Source: a virus. From it: a stretch of DNA of 64,000 bases. Shown here in pieces: positions 19,201 through 28,394 of this stretch (its first letter is position 1; every line of letters begins with the position of its first letter). The notes below the pieces were generated by a model, which worked only from the letters and a program-made list of their open reading frames with translations, ran no database searches and had not been told where the DNA came from. The stretch is taken from positions 56,069-120,068 of the IMG/VR virus record IMGVR_UViG_3300017917_004576, one strand, 5' to 3'. The position numbers and the translations under genes were made by a program.

Positions 19201-22200
19201 GATATATTGTAGAAAATAATATTGTATATATATTACCTAAAATATGTAAATCCACAATTAATTTAGGCGTAATTCCTGATGCTCAATTTTTACCATATAC
19301 TCAGCCGTGTAATATAAATATAACACCCTGTAGACCTGATGTGCCACCAGAATGGGAATGGCTGAATCAACTACATAGAGACACTACAGATCAATATCCA
19401 AATAGTACACCTGGTATAAATGATGCTCATGGATATAGAGTATTGGGAGGAGGAGTACCCAAAAGAATAGAAAGAAGAATTAATTCTAATTCAAATCCAG
19501 TTATGGATGAATTCAATTTTACTAGTGATACTATGAATAATAGTTTTAATTATCTTTTTACTCAATCTGGGCCAGCATATCCAATTAGCCCCATTCCTAA
19601 TGAAGTTAATAACTTTTTTAGGATTCTAACAACGCCAAGAGATAATATAGATCCAGAGACAGGAGATATTTCTTCTGGTCTGCCCCAACCAAATTGTTTA
19701 AAACCAGACGGATCAAAACCAGAAGGAGGTTATTACAAAGGAGTCCCGGATCCTACTGGAGAATGGAAAGGTATAAGAAATCCAAGAGTACTAGATTTTA
19801 CTATTCAAGATCTTGAAGTAAAATTAAATTTTTTGAATTATGTTAATACAAAAGATATTGCCATATCATTGGCTTTAAGTCCGTGTACAGATGAGTATGC
19901 TAGAATATGTGATGCTAAGTGTAAGGATCCTCCTCGTTTTCCTCTAGAGTCTGCTATAAAACCTGAAGCAAATACTTTTATTGATCAAACAGTAGGAACT
20001 ACTGTGGATGGTCCTTATAGGTTATTAGGTAATGGATATACTAAATTTAATAATTGGACACCAAGGGCTGGTGATGGTAATATAAATTTTAAAAACAGTT
20101 TATCTTTTATTCCATTAGGTAATGATGATTTTGACGATTATCTTCGTATACTAACCATAATGAATACGGTCTATGATCCTATTAAAATAGAAAATGAAGC
20201 TTTTGAAGATGTACTAAAACCACAAGTGTTATATTTGTTAAATCAAGAATATATTCAAAATCATAGTATGAATTTAAGTTTAACTTTTTCAGATAATGCA
20301 AATAAATATAGTGTGCTGTATGACAAGAGCTTTGCAACAAAAGGCTCTGGTGTCGGCTCGATATCTCAAAGCAGTCTTCGATATGGCGCTGGTGATGCAG
20401 TATTCAACGAAATAGATGTAGATAATCAAACCGCTCCGCCATATAATAATCAATATATTATTGGTAATAATGATAGTATCAAACCAACAACAAGCTCGAT
20501 ATATTACTCGGATCGTCAGGCTGCTATTTATCAAAATATTATGACTACTAATAAAATAAATATAGTCAATAATAGCTTTGCAAAATATAGAGCTAAGCCA
20601 TTATTTCATAATTCTTCTTGTATAGGAGTAAATGTACCGGTTGGGAGGCCCAGATACGATAGTCAAACTTCTTTTTCTTTGAACATAACAGTATATGACG
20701 AATCTGACGATATGTTTCCGTTAAACAATAATGTCGGCTCTATGATGTTTACGAACGCCTATGACTTTGCTGGAAAAATCAATACTAGTCAATTTGACAA
20801 CGCTCTATGCAGCTGGGATCTGTTATTACATGTAAATAATATCATTAAACCAACAATGCCTAATTTAAGCTCGTGTCATACCTACGGGAATAATGAAGCA
20901 TTAGCATTAATAGATTATTCTAATAAACCTAAATATGCTGGCTATAGTTTTATAGCAAATCTTAAGAATCATAAACATCTTTTACCATTTAGTAATATTA
21001 ATGCTCCTAATATATTTTTTTATGACTATAGTCTATGTCAATCAGCTAAACTAGACCAACTAGGATCTCCGACGCCGGGCTATCTCGTTGATTTTCCAAC
21101 AAATGCAATTTTAAATATAATGACAATTATAGCAGGAATGGCTGGCATGAGCGGAGCCGGTCTGGTCGGAATAGGTGCCGGAATAGCTGGATCAGGCCCA
21201 GGTTTGGATAGTGCATATGGGGCTCTTGTCGCATATTTTAGTAGTATTAGAGCAGCTGAATATCAACAAGATATTTCGCATGACATTTTTCATCAAGACT
21301 ATAGTAGATATCCTTTTGGTAGTCCAGAAAAAATATTAATTAATTTTAGTAAAGATGGCGTATTCTGGTATAAAGCAGAGGCTTCGATATTTAAATATAT
21401 CAATACTCCTGTTTTATCTCAAAAACAATATACATATATTAAATTAAATAAAAATTCATTTCCTATATTATCTAGATTTACATTTGATTTTGTAACAGAT
21501 ATTAGGGATTTGATAGACGATAAGTATATTAAGCCGTTATCGTTGCCTTGTAGCAGCGCAGCCTCTTTGGTTGGTCCGATAACATATAATAATACGTCTT
21601 ATAATTCATATGATCTGGTAGATGTTTCTTTTTCGATAGACGATGAATCTAACGCTACGGAATCATGCCAGAATGGAATCTATTCTGTTACAGATAATCA
21701 GTGGACCTTATTGACAGGCAATCCATTATTAATAAATAGTAATCTAGATTATATTTCTGATAACAATATTCTTTTTAATAATCAAGATATTTATCGTACA
21801 AATAATATTTTTTCAAATTTTACTGTCAATGCAACAGATAACCAAATAATTATTTTAAATGGTAAAATACCCTATGAAATATTTTCTCTTAATGATAATG
21901 TAGATGTAAGTGGTAATAATCTGGAACCAGATCCTATCATAGAAGAACCAATCGGTCCGGAAACTACGCCAGGATTACCAACAGAAGACAATACTCCGCA
22001 ACCTATTTTACAACGAGCTACCGGGCCAACATATACTAGAAAAGTTATAGCAAAAGCTCTAATCTATAAAGACCACAAACCATATAGCGTATTAAAAATG
22101 GATAGGTCAATGCTTGGAGTCGATTTTATAAGTCCGCAAGATAATGTTGTTGTTGTTTTTGATCTATCGTCATCTTTTGATAATAAAGAAAGTCCATTAA

Positions 22201-24356
22201 ATCAATATGCTTTTGAAAAAGACAGTATTGATACACAATATCCCCCAGAAATATTAAAGACCACACATAGTATAGGATCATATGGGAACGGATCTAATTT
22301 TAGAAATAAAAATATACTTAATACAGTTCCATCATATAATAATATTAAAAAACTTGATGATATATTAAATAATCATATTAATGATAAATTTAAAAAACCA
22401 AAAATTACTATTAATAATAATATTATAATTTCATCGGAGTCTATTGGATATCCACATAAAATTATAGATATACCAGAAATAATGAATCAAAAAAATTATA
22501 TAGTTCAAGAAACTAATTTAGATGATGCCATAAAAAATAAATTAGAGTATGTTTTTAACAATATTGAATCTACATATTCTCTATTTTATATTAAGAATAA
22601 TCAACTTAAAAAAGAAAATATTCCATTAATTGGTAATATCAGTATAGAAGATGATTTGGAAATTAAAAAAACTATAACTCCAATAAATGGAGAGGGGCTA
22701 GGTCCAGACCAACCTATTGGACAAGAAATGTCAGATACAACATATAATTATCTTATAGCTAGGCTAAATATTTTAGAAGACCAACGAGAATATCCTAGTC
22801 TAGAACAGAGCATAGGGGTGGATAATCAAACTAATCAAATCTTAGAATCTAGAAACTTAAATTATATAAATAAGCACTTAGTAGCATTATCAAATTATAA
22901 TATTCATAAAAAAAGAACGGAATATGCTTTAAGGGTACTTTATAAAGAAAAAGAAGACATATTAAGATTATTAAGCGAAATAAGTATCAAGCAAACAGCC
23001 GAAATTAATCTAATTAATAATAATACTATTATTGGAGATATTATTTCTGAAGATACTAATAATATTGAAATAAAAATACAAGAAGAAATACAAAAAATAG
23101 AAAAAGATAATATTCTAAATATTAGAAGAGCTTTTACTAGAAACACATCGGGCATTAGAGGACAAGAAATAGCTAAAATCTCTTTAATAGCACCATTTGA
23201 ATGGATGCGTAGTTTTAATGTTTATGATATCAATTATGAGAAAAATAATGACGACTACTGGATCAACTTAGATCCACATCAATCTTGCAGCATAGCGGAA
23301 GAATTAAGACCCAAGGTGCTCAAAAAGATAGAATATATATGTAGAGGAACACCATTTATACAAACTATCGCTGGCACACCATTATTACCAAGCAACAATA
23401 TTTGTATAAGATTAAGAGGACAATCTATACAAAATAATATAGGGGATCATGTTACTTTCAAAAAAAGCAATAAAAACTCTGGTAGAGGACCATCTTATGA
23501 ATCTTATATATATGAAATTAATGAAAATATTATAAATTCTAAAAAAACTAATTTAGAGAATAAACTTAGACAACAAGGATTACCAATATATTGGAAAGAA
23601 TGGATATCGAGAAGAGATTATCATATAAATGGTGATACAGAAAATCTCGATCTTGCTTATGATAATAAAGAAATACTCGTAACCGCTTTTGAAACATACG
23701 ACATATTACTTACAGAAGTAGAAAATAATAATGGTAAAGCTATTATAAAAACTACTTCGGATGGAGACGTGAATGAGTTTGGAAAAGAAGGTGGAATTCC
23801 AGCTCTCGCTAGTAGAGAATCGAGATCACCAAACGGTTACGGCCTGCTAAGTCAAGGAATTAGGGTGGAACAATCTGTTAAAATCTATAATGTTTGTAAT
23901 TTAGACAATATCAATAATTTAAAAGTTAAAATTAGAAAATTACCACGACTAGTAAGAGGAATGGATATGCTATCTACCATATTTAGATATGGTATAGAGG
24001 TTCCGTACAGAGCATATCCTAGAAGATCTGCTCTTGAACCCTTAGATCCTTTCATAGTTGTTAGCGCCGGATCATTTAGTGGCGGAGTAAATGTTATTAA
24101 TAACGATTTCCATTATTGGAAATGTATGGAAATAGACAATACTACGAATACATTAATTCCATCTTCAACTCCATTATTTTTTCAATTAATGAATGAGATG
24201 ATGTATAGGGCATTCTATGGATCTGTTGATGGTATAGAAATTAAAACCAATGACATGATTAGTCAATTTTTATGGGAATTAATTCCATATGAATTTTTTA
24301 CCAAGCCTAAAATAATTTCAGAACCACCATTAGGAGACGATGCTGTGCAGCTCTAA
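16242..24356 (+). CDS. Giant virion protein (2704 aa) with PKD-like domain, Gly-rich hydrophobic segment and coiled coil
   Basis: This is the largest gene in the window, coupled to the previous one by an ATGA overlap. Visible parts: a PKD/Ig-like domain at about 570-665 (CRWEQVSGPP at its start, GRYQIKCTIKTPYG near its end); a long Asn/Tyr-rich beta region; a Gly- and Ala-rich hydrophobic stretch at about 1624-1668 (IIAGMAGMSGAGLVGIGAG) that could cross or insert in a membrane; and a charged coiled-coil-prone region at about 2170-2300. The C-terminal 150 residues are globular. The combination suits a tail-tip or baseplate component that contacts or penetrates the host envelope, but no known family was recognised. 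Confidence 0.5.
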   Translation: MNNCIVYNKSFLEDLIDFESSVKDAVLNFNAISSLITNTTHEDNIWTPLFVNIDNSREYCPYKLLSDLGYISGYDNNYNFLGIQDFLSLKNPRFNFWNVENGEMVADWVLNNPLSSHFPVKGLLLWFKKLPISLSSPSPIDTFPNNSRLLFNGRVFIKIDNETLYEVGDNTKISHRFTSNTIAFNYGDNNPYNNFVKINTLGGGTTPLFTITNNHSAENRSFQTTSTIYQESDIIINGGKYLLWVPNGDVYSYYTNLDESTRILEPKAFCPSSLYQAYNACYHRITLDNAKDFEKRQLNIARCYKNLAKYLATSPYIDEFSISRLSNKKIRDISNNYILDTNLQNALIKTVQYLESKSLIDDIKNTLNTNIIFNLHDLKLKIIQKYGLKLQLSNSSAIYSTQPLRHGANIVVNQVGAYLVDKNIKNTHVVANQNIKIGGLTVGTNFNEEESKVSFIGPPSPQTDVGLGQDGGGYARPRPLYAMNAYMPKIKNSRKNKINLVMEKTCNIPNHPENINPSSENSPFNVLFKFGRSIKFFTDLIKFNVVTDDFELDTYRYAEDPSAPSEIIAKDYIQCRWEQVSGPPIFFIDHIKMYISPNSGPAIVVSNGRFTDLSGYDISTDVFIGSTEAYVWPSQSGRYQIKCTIKTPYGTFVKIKTFYVTAPVIADWRAAGTNENAIPRDPDPEEIFVPEPSDEFYIKQKESLPIYLNQDNLRVIVPKFNKIALNANGLCWPVDTNLYIKKIKHRPQLLVNLPMFQFMFDNKGSSDPSTLLLEYNLNNIKYRLDKIVLENTRINNDPKCADCFSFYLPQLYSNGNVWNRIKGSAGGTEVAFSLVGISKADGLEQIFRYYTLPSISTDYSPPIKSYGGYDQNIINTLDISTIPDHIGPGQTFSAITGRPLYYSADKPGEEAPFGKKKYCFEDYLPESTSSYLSFNKGVFHPQSGWIPHDSIHYNSVRNTSSVLKFNPGARDSFSFTGPSITNLNNEGYIVENNIVYILPKICKSTINLGVIPDAQFLPYTQPCNINITPCRPDVPPEWEWLNQLHRDTTDQYPNSTPGINDAHGYRVLGGGVPKRIERRINSNSNPVMDEFNFTSDTMNNSFNYLFTQSGPAYPISPIPNEVNNFFRILTTPRDNIDPETGDISSGLPQPNCLKPDGSKPEGGYYKGVPDPTGEWKGIRNPRVLDFTIQDLEVKLNFLNYVNTKDIAISLALSPCTDEYARICDAKCKDPPRFPLESAIKPEANTFIDQTVGTTVDGPYRLLGNGYTKFNNWTPRAGDGNINFKNSLSFIPLGNDDFDDYLRILTIMNTVYDPIKIENEAFEDVLKPQVLYLLNQEYIQNHSMNLSLTFSDNANKYSVLYDKSFATKGSGVGSISQSSLRYGAGDAVFNEIDVDNQTAPPYNNQYIIGNNDSIKPTTSSIYYSDRQAAIYQNIMTTNKINIVNNSFAKYRAKPLFHNSSCIGVNVPVGRPRYDSQTSFSLNITVYDESDDMFPLNNNVGSMMFTNAYDFAGKINTSQFDNALCSWDLLLHVNNIIKPTMPNLSSCHTYGNNEALALIDYSNKPKYAGYSFIANLKNHKHLLPFSNINAPNIFFYDYSLCQSAKLDQLGSPTPGYLVDFPTNAILNIMTIIAGMAGMSGAGLVGIGAGIAGSGPGLDSAYGALVAYFSSIRAAEYQQDISHDIFHQDYSRYPFGSPEKILINFSKDGVFWYKAEASIFKYINTPVLSQKQYTYIKLNKNSFPILSRFTFDFVTDIRDLIDDKYIKPLSLPCSSAASLVGPITYNNTSYNSYDLVDVSFSIDDESNATESCQNGIYSVTDNQWTLLTGNPLLINSNLDYISDNNILFNNQDIYRTNNIFSNFTVNATDNQIIILNGKIPYEIFSLNDNVDVSGNNLEPDPIIEEPIGPETTPGLPTEDNTPQPILQRATGPTYTRKVIAKALIYKDHKPYSVLKMDRSMLGVDFISPQDNVVVVFDLSSSFDNKESPLNQYAFEKDSIDTQYPPEILKTTHSIGSYGNGSNFRNKNILNTVPSYNNIKKLDDILNNHINDKFKKPKITINNNIIISSESIGYPHKIIDIPEIMNQKNYIVQETNLDDAIKNKLEYVFNNIESTYSLFYIKNNQLKKENIPLIGNISIEDDLEIKKTITPINGEGLGPDQPIGQEMSDTTYNYLIARLNILEDQREYPSLEQSIGVDNQTNQILESRNLNYINKHLVALSNYNIHKKRTEYALRVLYKEKEDILRLLSEISIKQTAEINLINNNTIIGDIISEDTNNIEIKIQEEIQKIEKDNILNIRRAFTRNTSGIRGQEIAKISLIAPFEWMRSFNVYDINYEKNNDDYWINLDPHQSCSIAEELRPKVLKKIEYICRGTPFIQTIAGTPLLPSNNICIRLRGQSIQNNIGDHVTFKKSNKNSGRGPSYESYIYEINENIINSKKTNLENKLRQQGLPIYWKEWISRRDYHINGDTENLDLAYDNKEILVTAFETYDILLTEVENNNGKAIIKTTSDGDVNEFGKEGGIPALASRESRSPNGYGLLSQGIRVEQSVKIYNVCNLDNINNLKVKIRKLPRLVRGMDMLSTIFRYGIEVPYRAYPRRSALEPLDPFIVVSAGSFSGGVNVINNDFHYWKCMEIDNTTNTLIPSSTPLFFQLMNEMMYRAFYGSVDGIEIKTNDMISQFLWELIPYEFFTKPKIISEPPLGDDAVQL

Positions 24357-24360
24357 TTAA

Positions 24361-24723
24361 ATGTTTTGTAATTTCATATTAAAAAATAACAATATATATA
24401 AATGCAGTAAATGCGGTATAGAGATTTCGACAAATGATGGAGATGCTCCGATATTTCCATGTTCCTCAATAGATATCGATTCTGATCAACCAGACTTCAT
24501 TAAGGAACTAAGGGACTTGTCTACAGACATATTGGATAAAACAATAAATAATGAAGATATTGCTTCTGATGATGAAATAGAAAGACGTTTTAAAATTTGC
24601 GAAAGCTGTGAATTTTTTAAGCACTCAATATGCTCACAGTGCGGATGTCCAGTAAATAGAACACGTAATTATATTAATAAATTAAGCTTGGTCAACGAGC
24701 AATGTCCGATGAATCGATGGTAA
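24361..24723 (+). CDS. Small protein with a C-terminal Cys-rich zinc-ribbon-like domain
   Basis: 120 residues, four bases after the giant gene and last in the plus-strand block. The N-terminus has CSKCGIEI. The C-terminal 45 residues carry RFKICESCEFF, CSQCGCPV and a closing CPMNRW, a pattern seen in many small phage proteins (CxxC, CxxCGC, then CPxxxW). The spacing suggests one or two zinc sites. Function is unknown. Its stop codon directly abuts the stop codon of the convergent minus-strand gene. Confidence 0.5.
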   Translation: MFCNFILKNNNIYKCSKCGIEISTNDGDAPIFPCSSIDIDSDQPDFIKELRDLSTDILDKTINNEDIASDDEIERRFKICESCEFFKHSICSQCGCPVNRTRNYINKLSLVNEQCPMNRW

Positions 24724-25047
24724 TTATTCTTTATCTTTAGTCCACTTGTGCCATCCACTATGTGGAAGATAGTTTCCATTATCATCTTTACGTTTTGGAA
24801 ATAATGTTCCGCCCTTTTTGTGCTGACCAAATGCTAAGACAGCACCACAATCAGAACATCTCAATTCATAGTAATCGTTTCCATCAACATTTCTAACAAC
24901 AAACTTAATATTGGTGCTACCACACATACCACATTTGGCTTCTCCAAAAATTTCTTGGATTAGAGCAAGCTCTTTAAATATTTCTTTTTGCCCGCTGCCT
25001 TCTAATTCAAATTGTAATTTATCATTAGCTTTGTATAGTACTTTCAT
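24724..25047 (-). CDS. Zinc-ribbon protein of unknown function
   Basis: 107 residues. After an N-terminal ELEGSGQKEIFKEL helix, a four-Cys ribbon is formed by CGMCGS and, 24 residues later, CSDCGA. A conserved-looking tail, LPHSGWHKW, follows. It is the last gene of the long minus-strand transcript and sits 3 bases downstream of the possible annealing-protein gene, so a DNA or RNA binding role is plausible but not shown. Confidence 0.45.
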   Translation of the reverse strand: MKVLYKANDKLQFELEGSGQKEIFKELALIQEIFGEAKCGMCGSTNIKFVVRNVDGNDYYELRCSDCGAVLAFGQHKKGGTLFPKRKDDNGNYLPHSGWHKWTKDKE

Positions 25048-25050
25048 AAA

Positions 25051-25779
25051 TTATTTCCATTCGTTAGAGTAGCCTAAAATATCTTGTGGTATACTATCAA
25101 TATTTTGTTGGTATTTTGATAATAATCTTATTATATCAACCGCACTCTCATGTGTCAAACTATAAATATTCTTAGTTTCCATATTATTTTGTTCTAATAA
25201 TTTGATAACATTAATATTTAATCTCTGAGCCAAAACGTCTATAAAATTAATTTGTTGGTTACTAATCTTATTTACTGTATCATGATCAGGATGGTCTTCT
25301 ATATCTTTTGATAATTCTTCGGCCGCTACTACTTTGCGTAGTCTTAACGCTCTTCTTAGGGCTCTTCCTTCTGCCCTAGTTTCCGCAACAGCAACGGGAT
25401 GATTACGGTATACTTTATCGCAGTTGCCCCAGTAAACGTCCGCAGAGCCATCCACAGACACAATATTTAAACCGTTTAAGTCCTGAACAGCTGGATTTAA
25501 ACAGTAAGATAGGGAATGTATGACCGTTGCTCTTTTTTCATTTTCTGGACTAGGAGACTGAACAACCGAACTTGTTGACGATATTAATCTGCAATTTAGG
25601 ACGGTTTCAAAAATACGTCTTAAACCATCCGTTGTTGGATTACCAGCAATCTTCTCGTCGTCTGATAAAAGTCCAAGAACATAGTCTGTCCAATCTAAGT
25701 CAGCAATAGTTGGAATTTTCTTTTCAACGATATTATCTTCGGTATTCTCAATTGTTTCGTTCTTATCTTTTTTAGCCAT
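25051..25779 (-). CDS. Unknown protein, possibly a single-strand annealing (Rad52-like) factor
   Basis: 242 residues with charged ends. The central part (RATVIHSLSYCLNP, then VAETRAEGRALRRALRLR and VVAAEEL) resembles the 'TRAExRALRxAL' helix found in phage Rad52-like and related recombination proteins. The C-terminal SNQQINFIDVLAQRLNINV helix resembles the small C-terminal helix domain of several phage DNA-binding proteins. Evidence is motif-level only and the fold assignment is uncertain. The start overlaps the 3' end of the upstream endonuclease gene by 8 bases. Confidence 0.3.
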   Translation of the reverse strand: MAKKDKNETIENTEDNIVEKKIPTIADLDWTDYVLGLLSDDEKIAGNPTTDGLRRIFETVLNCRLISSTSSVVQSPSPENEKRATVIHSLSYCLNPAVQDLNGLNIVSVDGSADVYWGNCDKVYRNHPVAVAETRAEGRALRRALRLRKVVAAEELSKDIEDHPDHDTVNKISNQQINFIDVLAQRLNINVIKLLEQNNMETKNIYSLTHESAVDIIRLLSKYQQNIDSIPQDILGYSNEWK

Positions 25780-26584
25780 TGGTATCCTTTATAGTAAATT
25801 TCTGTTGCCCAGAAATAAGGTTAGAGTGATTTGTTTTTATAATTTGAAGTATTTGATCATAAATTAAGAAGGCGCGAGCATCAGAATAATCTTTGGTTTG
25901 TATGATCCTCAATAAATTCCATCCTTTACCAATTATTAGTCCTTCTTTTTTATTATCGTAATTTTTATTTCTTTTTAATGATTCTTGACCCCAAACAGGG
26001 GTAAAGTGAGATGGACCATCGACCTCTATCGCTAGATTTATACTAGGAACGAACAGATCAATCTGCAACCTCGTATTCACCAGAGTTTGTTCTTTATGAA
26101 ATTCTACTTTGTATCCGTCATTTAATAGTCTTTTATGTAGATATTTTTCTAGTTTTGATCCTACCTTACTTGTGGCTCTGACCGCGGTATTAGCAGATTT
26201 AAGAATGTTCTCTTTTGTATTATCGTCTAAATTTTCCCAATTTTGTTTAGCTTGAAGTTTTCTTTTTTGTATTTCATCATCTTCTAGATTTTCCCATGCA
26301 TTTAATACGCCCATACCTATCTTTTGTTTTGTATCTTGAGATCTTTCTTTCCCTTTTGTTGGATGCGAATGCTTACCAGTTTTTAGAGCATTTTTTTGAG
26401 CTTCGCTCTTATCTCGTATTTTAATATTTAATTTTTTAGCATCTCTCCTTATTCTATTAGCGTATGTGTCATACATAACAGCTATATCTGCAAAACTTTT
26501 ACCTTGTTCAGAATATAGAGATAGAATTAGATCTTTTTTGTCTTGGTCAGACAAATTATCGTAAGATGTGTTGTATTTTTTCAT
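25772..26584 (-). CDS. EDxHD/Vsr-type homing endonuclease with HTH and NUMOD3-like region
   Basis: 270 residues. Residues about 15-55 form a helix-turn-helix (SFADIAVMYDTYANRIRRDA). Residues 70-100 match the NUMOD3-type DNA-binding repeat (PTKGKERSQDTKQKIGMGV). Residues about 145-235 are a PD-(D/E)XK fold of the Vsr/DUF559 kind: IDLFVPSINLAIEVDGPSH carries the Asp, the ExD and the His, and WNLLRI is the closing strand. This arrangement is that of I-Bth0305I-like homing enzymes. It overlaps both neighbours (29 bases upstream, 8 downstream), as expected for a mobile gene that has settled in an operon. An AT-rich GGAGAG site precedes the start. Confidence 0.65.
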   Translation of the reverse strand: MKKYNTSYDNLSDQDKKDLILSLYSEQGKSFADIAVMYDTYANRIRRDAKKLNIKIRDKSEAQKNALKTGKHSHPTKGKERSQDTKQKIGMGVLNAWENLEDDEIQKRKLQAKQNWENLDDNTKENILKSANTAVRATSKVGSKLEKYLHKRLLNDGYKVEFHKEQTLVNTRLQIDLFVPSINLAIEVDGPSHFTPVWGQESLKRNKNYDNKKEGLIIGKGWNLLRIIQTKDYSDARAFLIYDQILQIIKTNHSNLISGQQKFTIKDTNG

Positions 26585-27014
26585 AATTAAAACTCTCCAT
26601 AATATCTAATGGTTTTCTCCAAGACATATCATATATATCATATATATATTGGTTAGAAGCTATAAAATCTATATCATTGTAGATATCTTTCCATTCATTG
26701 TATAGATTATTTCTATTTTTAATCCATGGTATATCATTACAGTATAATATCTTTTTATTAATATTTGGAAATTTTTTCGATATAATAAGACTAACCAAAT
26801 CGAATGTCCATAAATCGCCTTTAAAAAACTTAGCATGGGAAAGATGTAATATTGGTATATTATAGGTTAATACTTTATCGCAATTACTATTGAATATTAC
26901 AATATTATAATAGGGATTATTATCTATTAAAAGTTTAATATTTTTTAGAATATTATCATAATATTCATTATTTTCTATGCTAATGATCATAAAGCCTATG
27001 CTTTTTTTATTCAC
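26556..27014 (-). CDS. Unknown protein of the glycosyltransferase cluster
   Basis: 152 residues, very rich in Ile, Asn and Tyr like the other members of this cluster. An N-terminal strand (IGFMIISIENNEYYDN) followed by IVIFNSNCDKV and KKILYCNDIPWI suggests a Rossmann-type alpha/beta fold such as a degenerate GT-B half. No catalytic motif is visible. It overlaps the upstream gene by 8 bases. Confidence 0.35.
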   Translation of the reverse strand: MNKKSIGFMIISIENNEYYDNILKNIKLLIDNNPYYNIVIFNSNCDKVLTYNIPILHLSHAKFFKGDLWTFDLVSLIISKKFPNINKKILYCNDIPWIKNRNNLYNEWKDIYNDIDFIASNQYIYDIYDMSWRKPLDIMESFNYEKIQHILR

Positions 27015-27720
27015 GGAATAGTACCTTTAAAAAATTAGAATACGACTGAAAACTTTTACTATTTTTATAAGTTGTGGGCTGTAAGGTTTCAAGATCATCT
27101 TTGGACAAAACTAAACACTGGCTCGCCCACGCTTCTGGAACATAATCATCATTTATTGCTAAATAGTATTTAGACTGTCGCAGTAATAAGGCTTTATCAT
27201 TTTCGGAGACGAGTCCTAAATTTTGAGGATGAATAATAGCATTATTATTGAATAATTTAATAGGTAGTTTACTTGTTGGATATAAAAAATTATTTAGCCA
27301 ATTTGGCAACGAGTCGATACCGTCTAGAAAAGATATAATATGATTATTCTTTAATGTTTGATCTGGAGAAGAAAAAAACAGCTCATTGTTAACTAATTTA
27401 GGAATACTAATTGTATCATAATCAGATGGATTTTTATCTTTTTGCAAAATCTTTTTAATATTTAAGTTTTTTCTTAATTGAATATTATTATCATTATATA
27501 CGAATATGTTTATATTTTTACCAAAATCATCTATAAATTGATATTCTTCCTGTTCCATAATTGACGCTATGAAAATTACATGACTAAAATTATAAGTATA
27601 ATATAGTTTATATAGATTATTCTTAGTTTCTGTAACTATCTTATTACAAAAATCAGTGCTAGATAAACCTATATTATTAATAAATTTAATGTTTTTATAC
27701 TGTACTAATAAATTATTCAT
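27007..27720 (-). CDS. Putative glycosyltransferase-like protein
   Basis: 237 residues. The C-terminal part (KALLLRQSKYYLAINDDYVPEAWASQCLVLSKDD) has the layout of the GT-B C-terminal region, where an acidic residue precedes a segment that chooses among subunits by name or order. The N-terminal half shows alternating strands and helices (HVIFIASIMEQ, NIFVYNDNN). Catalytic residues cannot be assigned. Overlapping ends with both neighbours suggest one transcript and coupled translation. Confidence 0.35.
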   Translation of the reverse strand: MNNLLVQYKNIKFINNIGLSSTDFCNKIVTETKNNLYKLYYTYNFSHVIFIASIMEQEEYQFIDDFGKNINIFVYNDNNIQLRKNLNIKKILQKDKNPSDYDTISIPKLVNNELFFSSPDQTLKNNHIISFLDGIDSLPNWLNNFLYPTSKLPIKLFNNNAIIHPQNLGLVSENDKALLLRQSKYYLAINDDYVPEAWASQCLVLSKDDLETLQPTTYKNSKSFQSYSNFLKVLFRE

Positions 27721-28394
27721 ATAAATATCCTGGCGCTTGTAATATCTTTAGCATTATTTATTTTCATTATGTTATTTTTGTTAATATAAATTTTCTTAAA
27801 CACAATATTTTTTTGTAGTAAAAAGTTGATAGCCTCAAACAGATACATTTGTTTAAACATAGAACTATCGCATGACAAGAAGGTGTCTATGGCCAAATTA
27901 TTAAAATAGACTATCTCCGACCACGACTGTTCCATATCAAAAAAAAGATATTCGAGATTTGTAGATAATGATGATCCTATTGTAAAATTTTTTTTAGGCT
28001 TGTTAAGCATAAATATTTTTGACTCATTATTTAGAAAGCTTTTATCTATAATTTTGTCTTTAATCAGTATTCCACTGTTGATTACTAACAAATTTTTTGG
28101 TCTATACTTATTAATATAAGTTATAAGATTTTGTGCTTGATTAGTATGCTCATATTCGTTATTAATTAAAAAATTAATATTTTTATATCTATAAAGCTTA
28201 CTAATAATCTTGTCATAATCAAAACCTATATTAATTGTTATATTAGATATTTTATTTATTTTTTGAGCCTGACTAATTTGGTATTCCAAAACACTCATAT
28301 TCTTTTTTAGATTAAGTAAACACTTTGATCCTATAGATTTCATTCCTTTCGTTATTTCTGGAGTTATTATTAGTATATCAATCATAATAATCAA
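27717..28394 (-). CDS. Sugar-nucleotidyltransferase-like protein, possibly inactive
   Basis: 225 residues. The N-terminus IDILIITPEITKGMKSIGSK...LNL, then VLEYQISQAQKINKISNITINIGF and later NNEYEHTNQAQNL, follows the layout of MobA/GlmU-type nucleotidyltransferases (G-rich loop, KPL-like strand, LExxI helix, NxxYxxTN). The glycine-rich nucleotide loop (normally GxGxR) and the catalytic Asp are not well preserved, so it may be a degenerate or specialised member. It could make an activated sugar for the neighbouring transferases. Confidence 0.4.
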   Translation of the reverse strand: MIIMIDILIITPEITKGMKSIGSKCLLNLKKNMSVLEYQISQAQKINKISNITINIGFDYDKIISKLYRYKNINFLINNEYEHTNQAQNLITYINKYRPKNLLVINSGILIKDKIIDKSFLNNESKIFMLNKPKKNFTIGSSLSTNLEYLFFDMEQSWSEIVYFNNLAIDTFLSCDSSMFKQMYLFEAINFLLQKNIVFKKIYINKNNIMKINNAKDITSARIFI

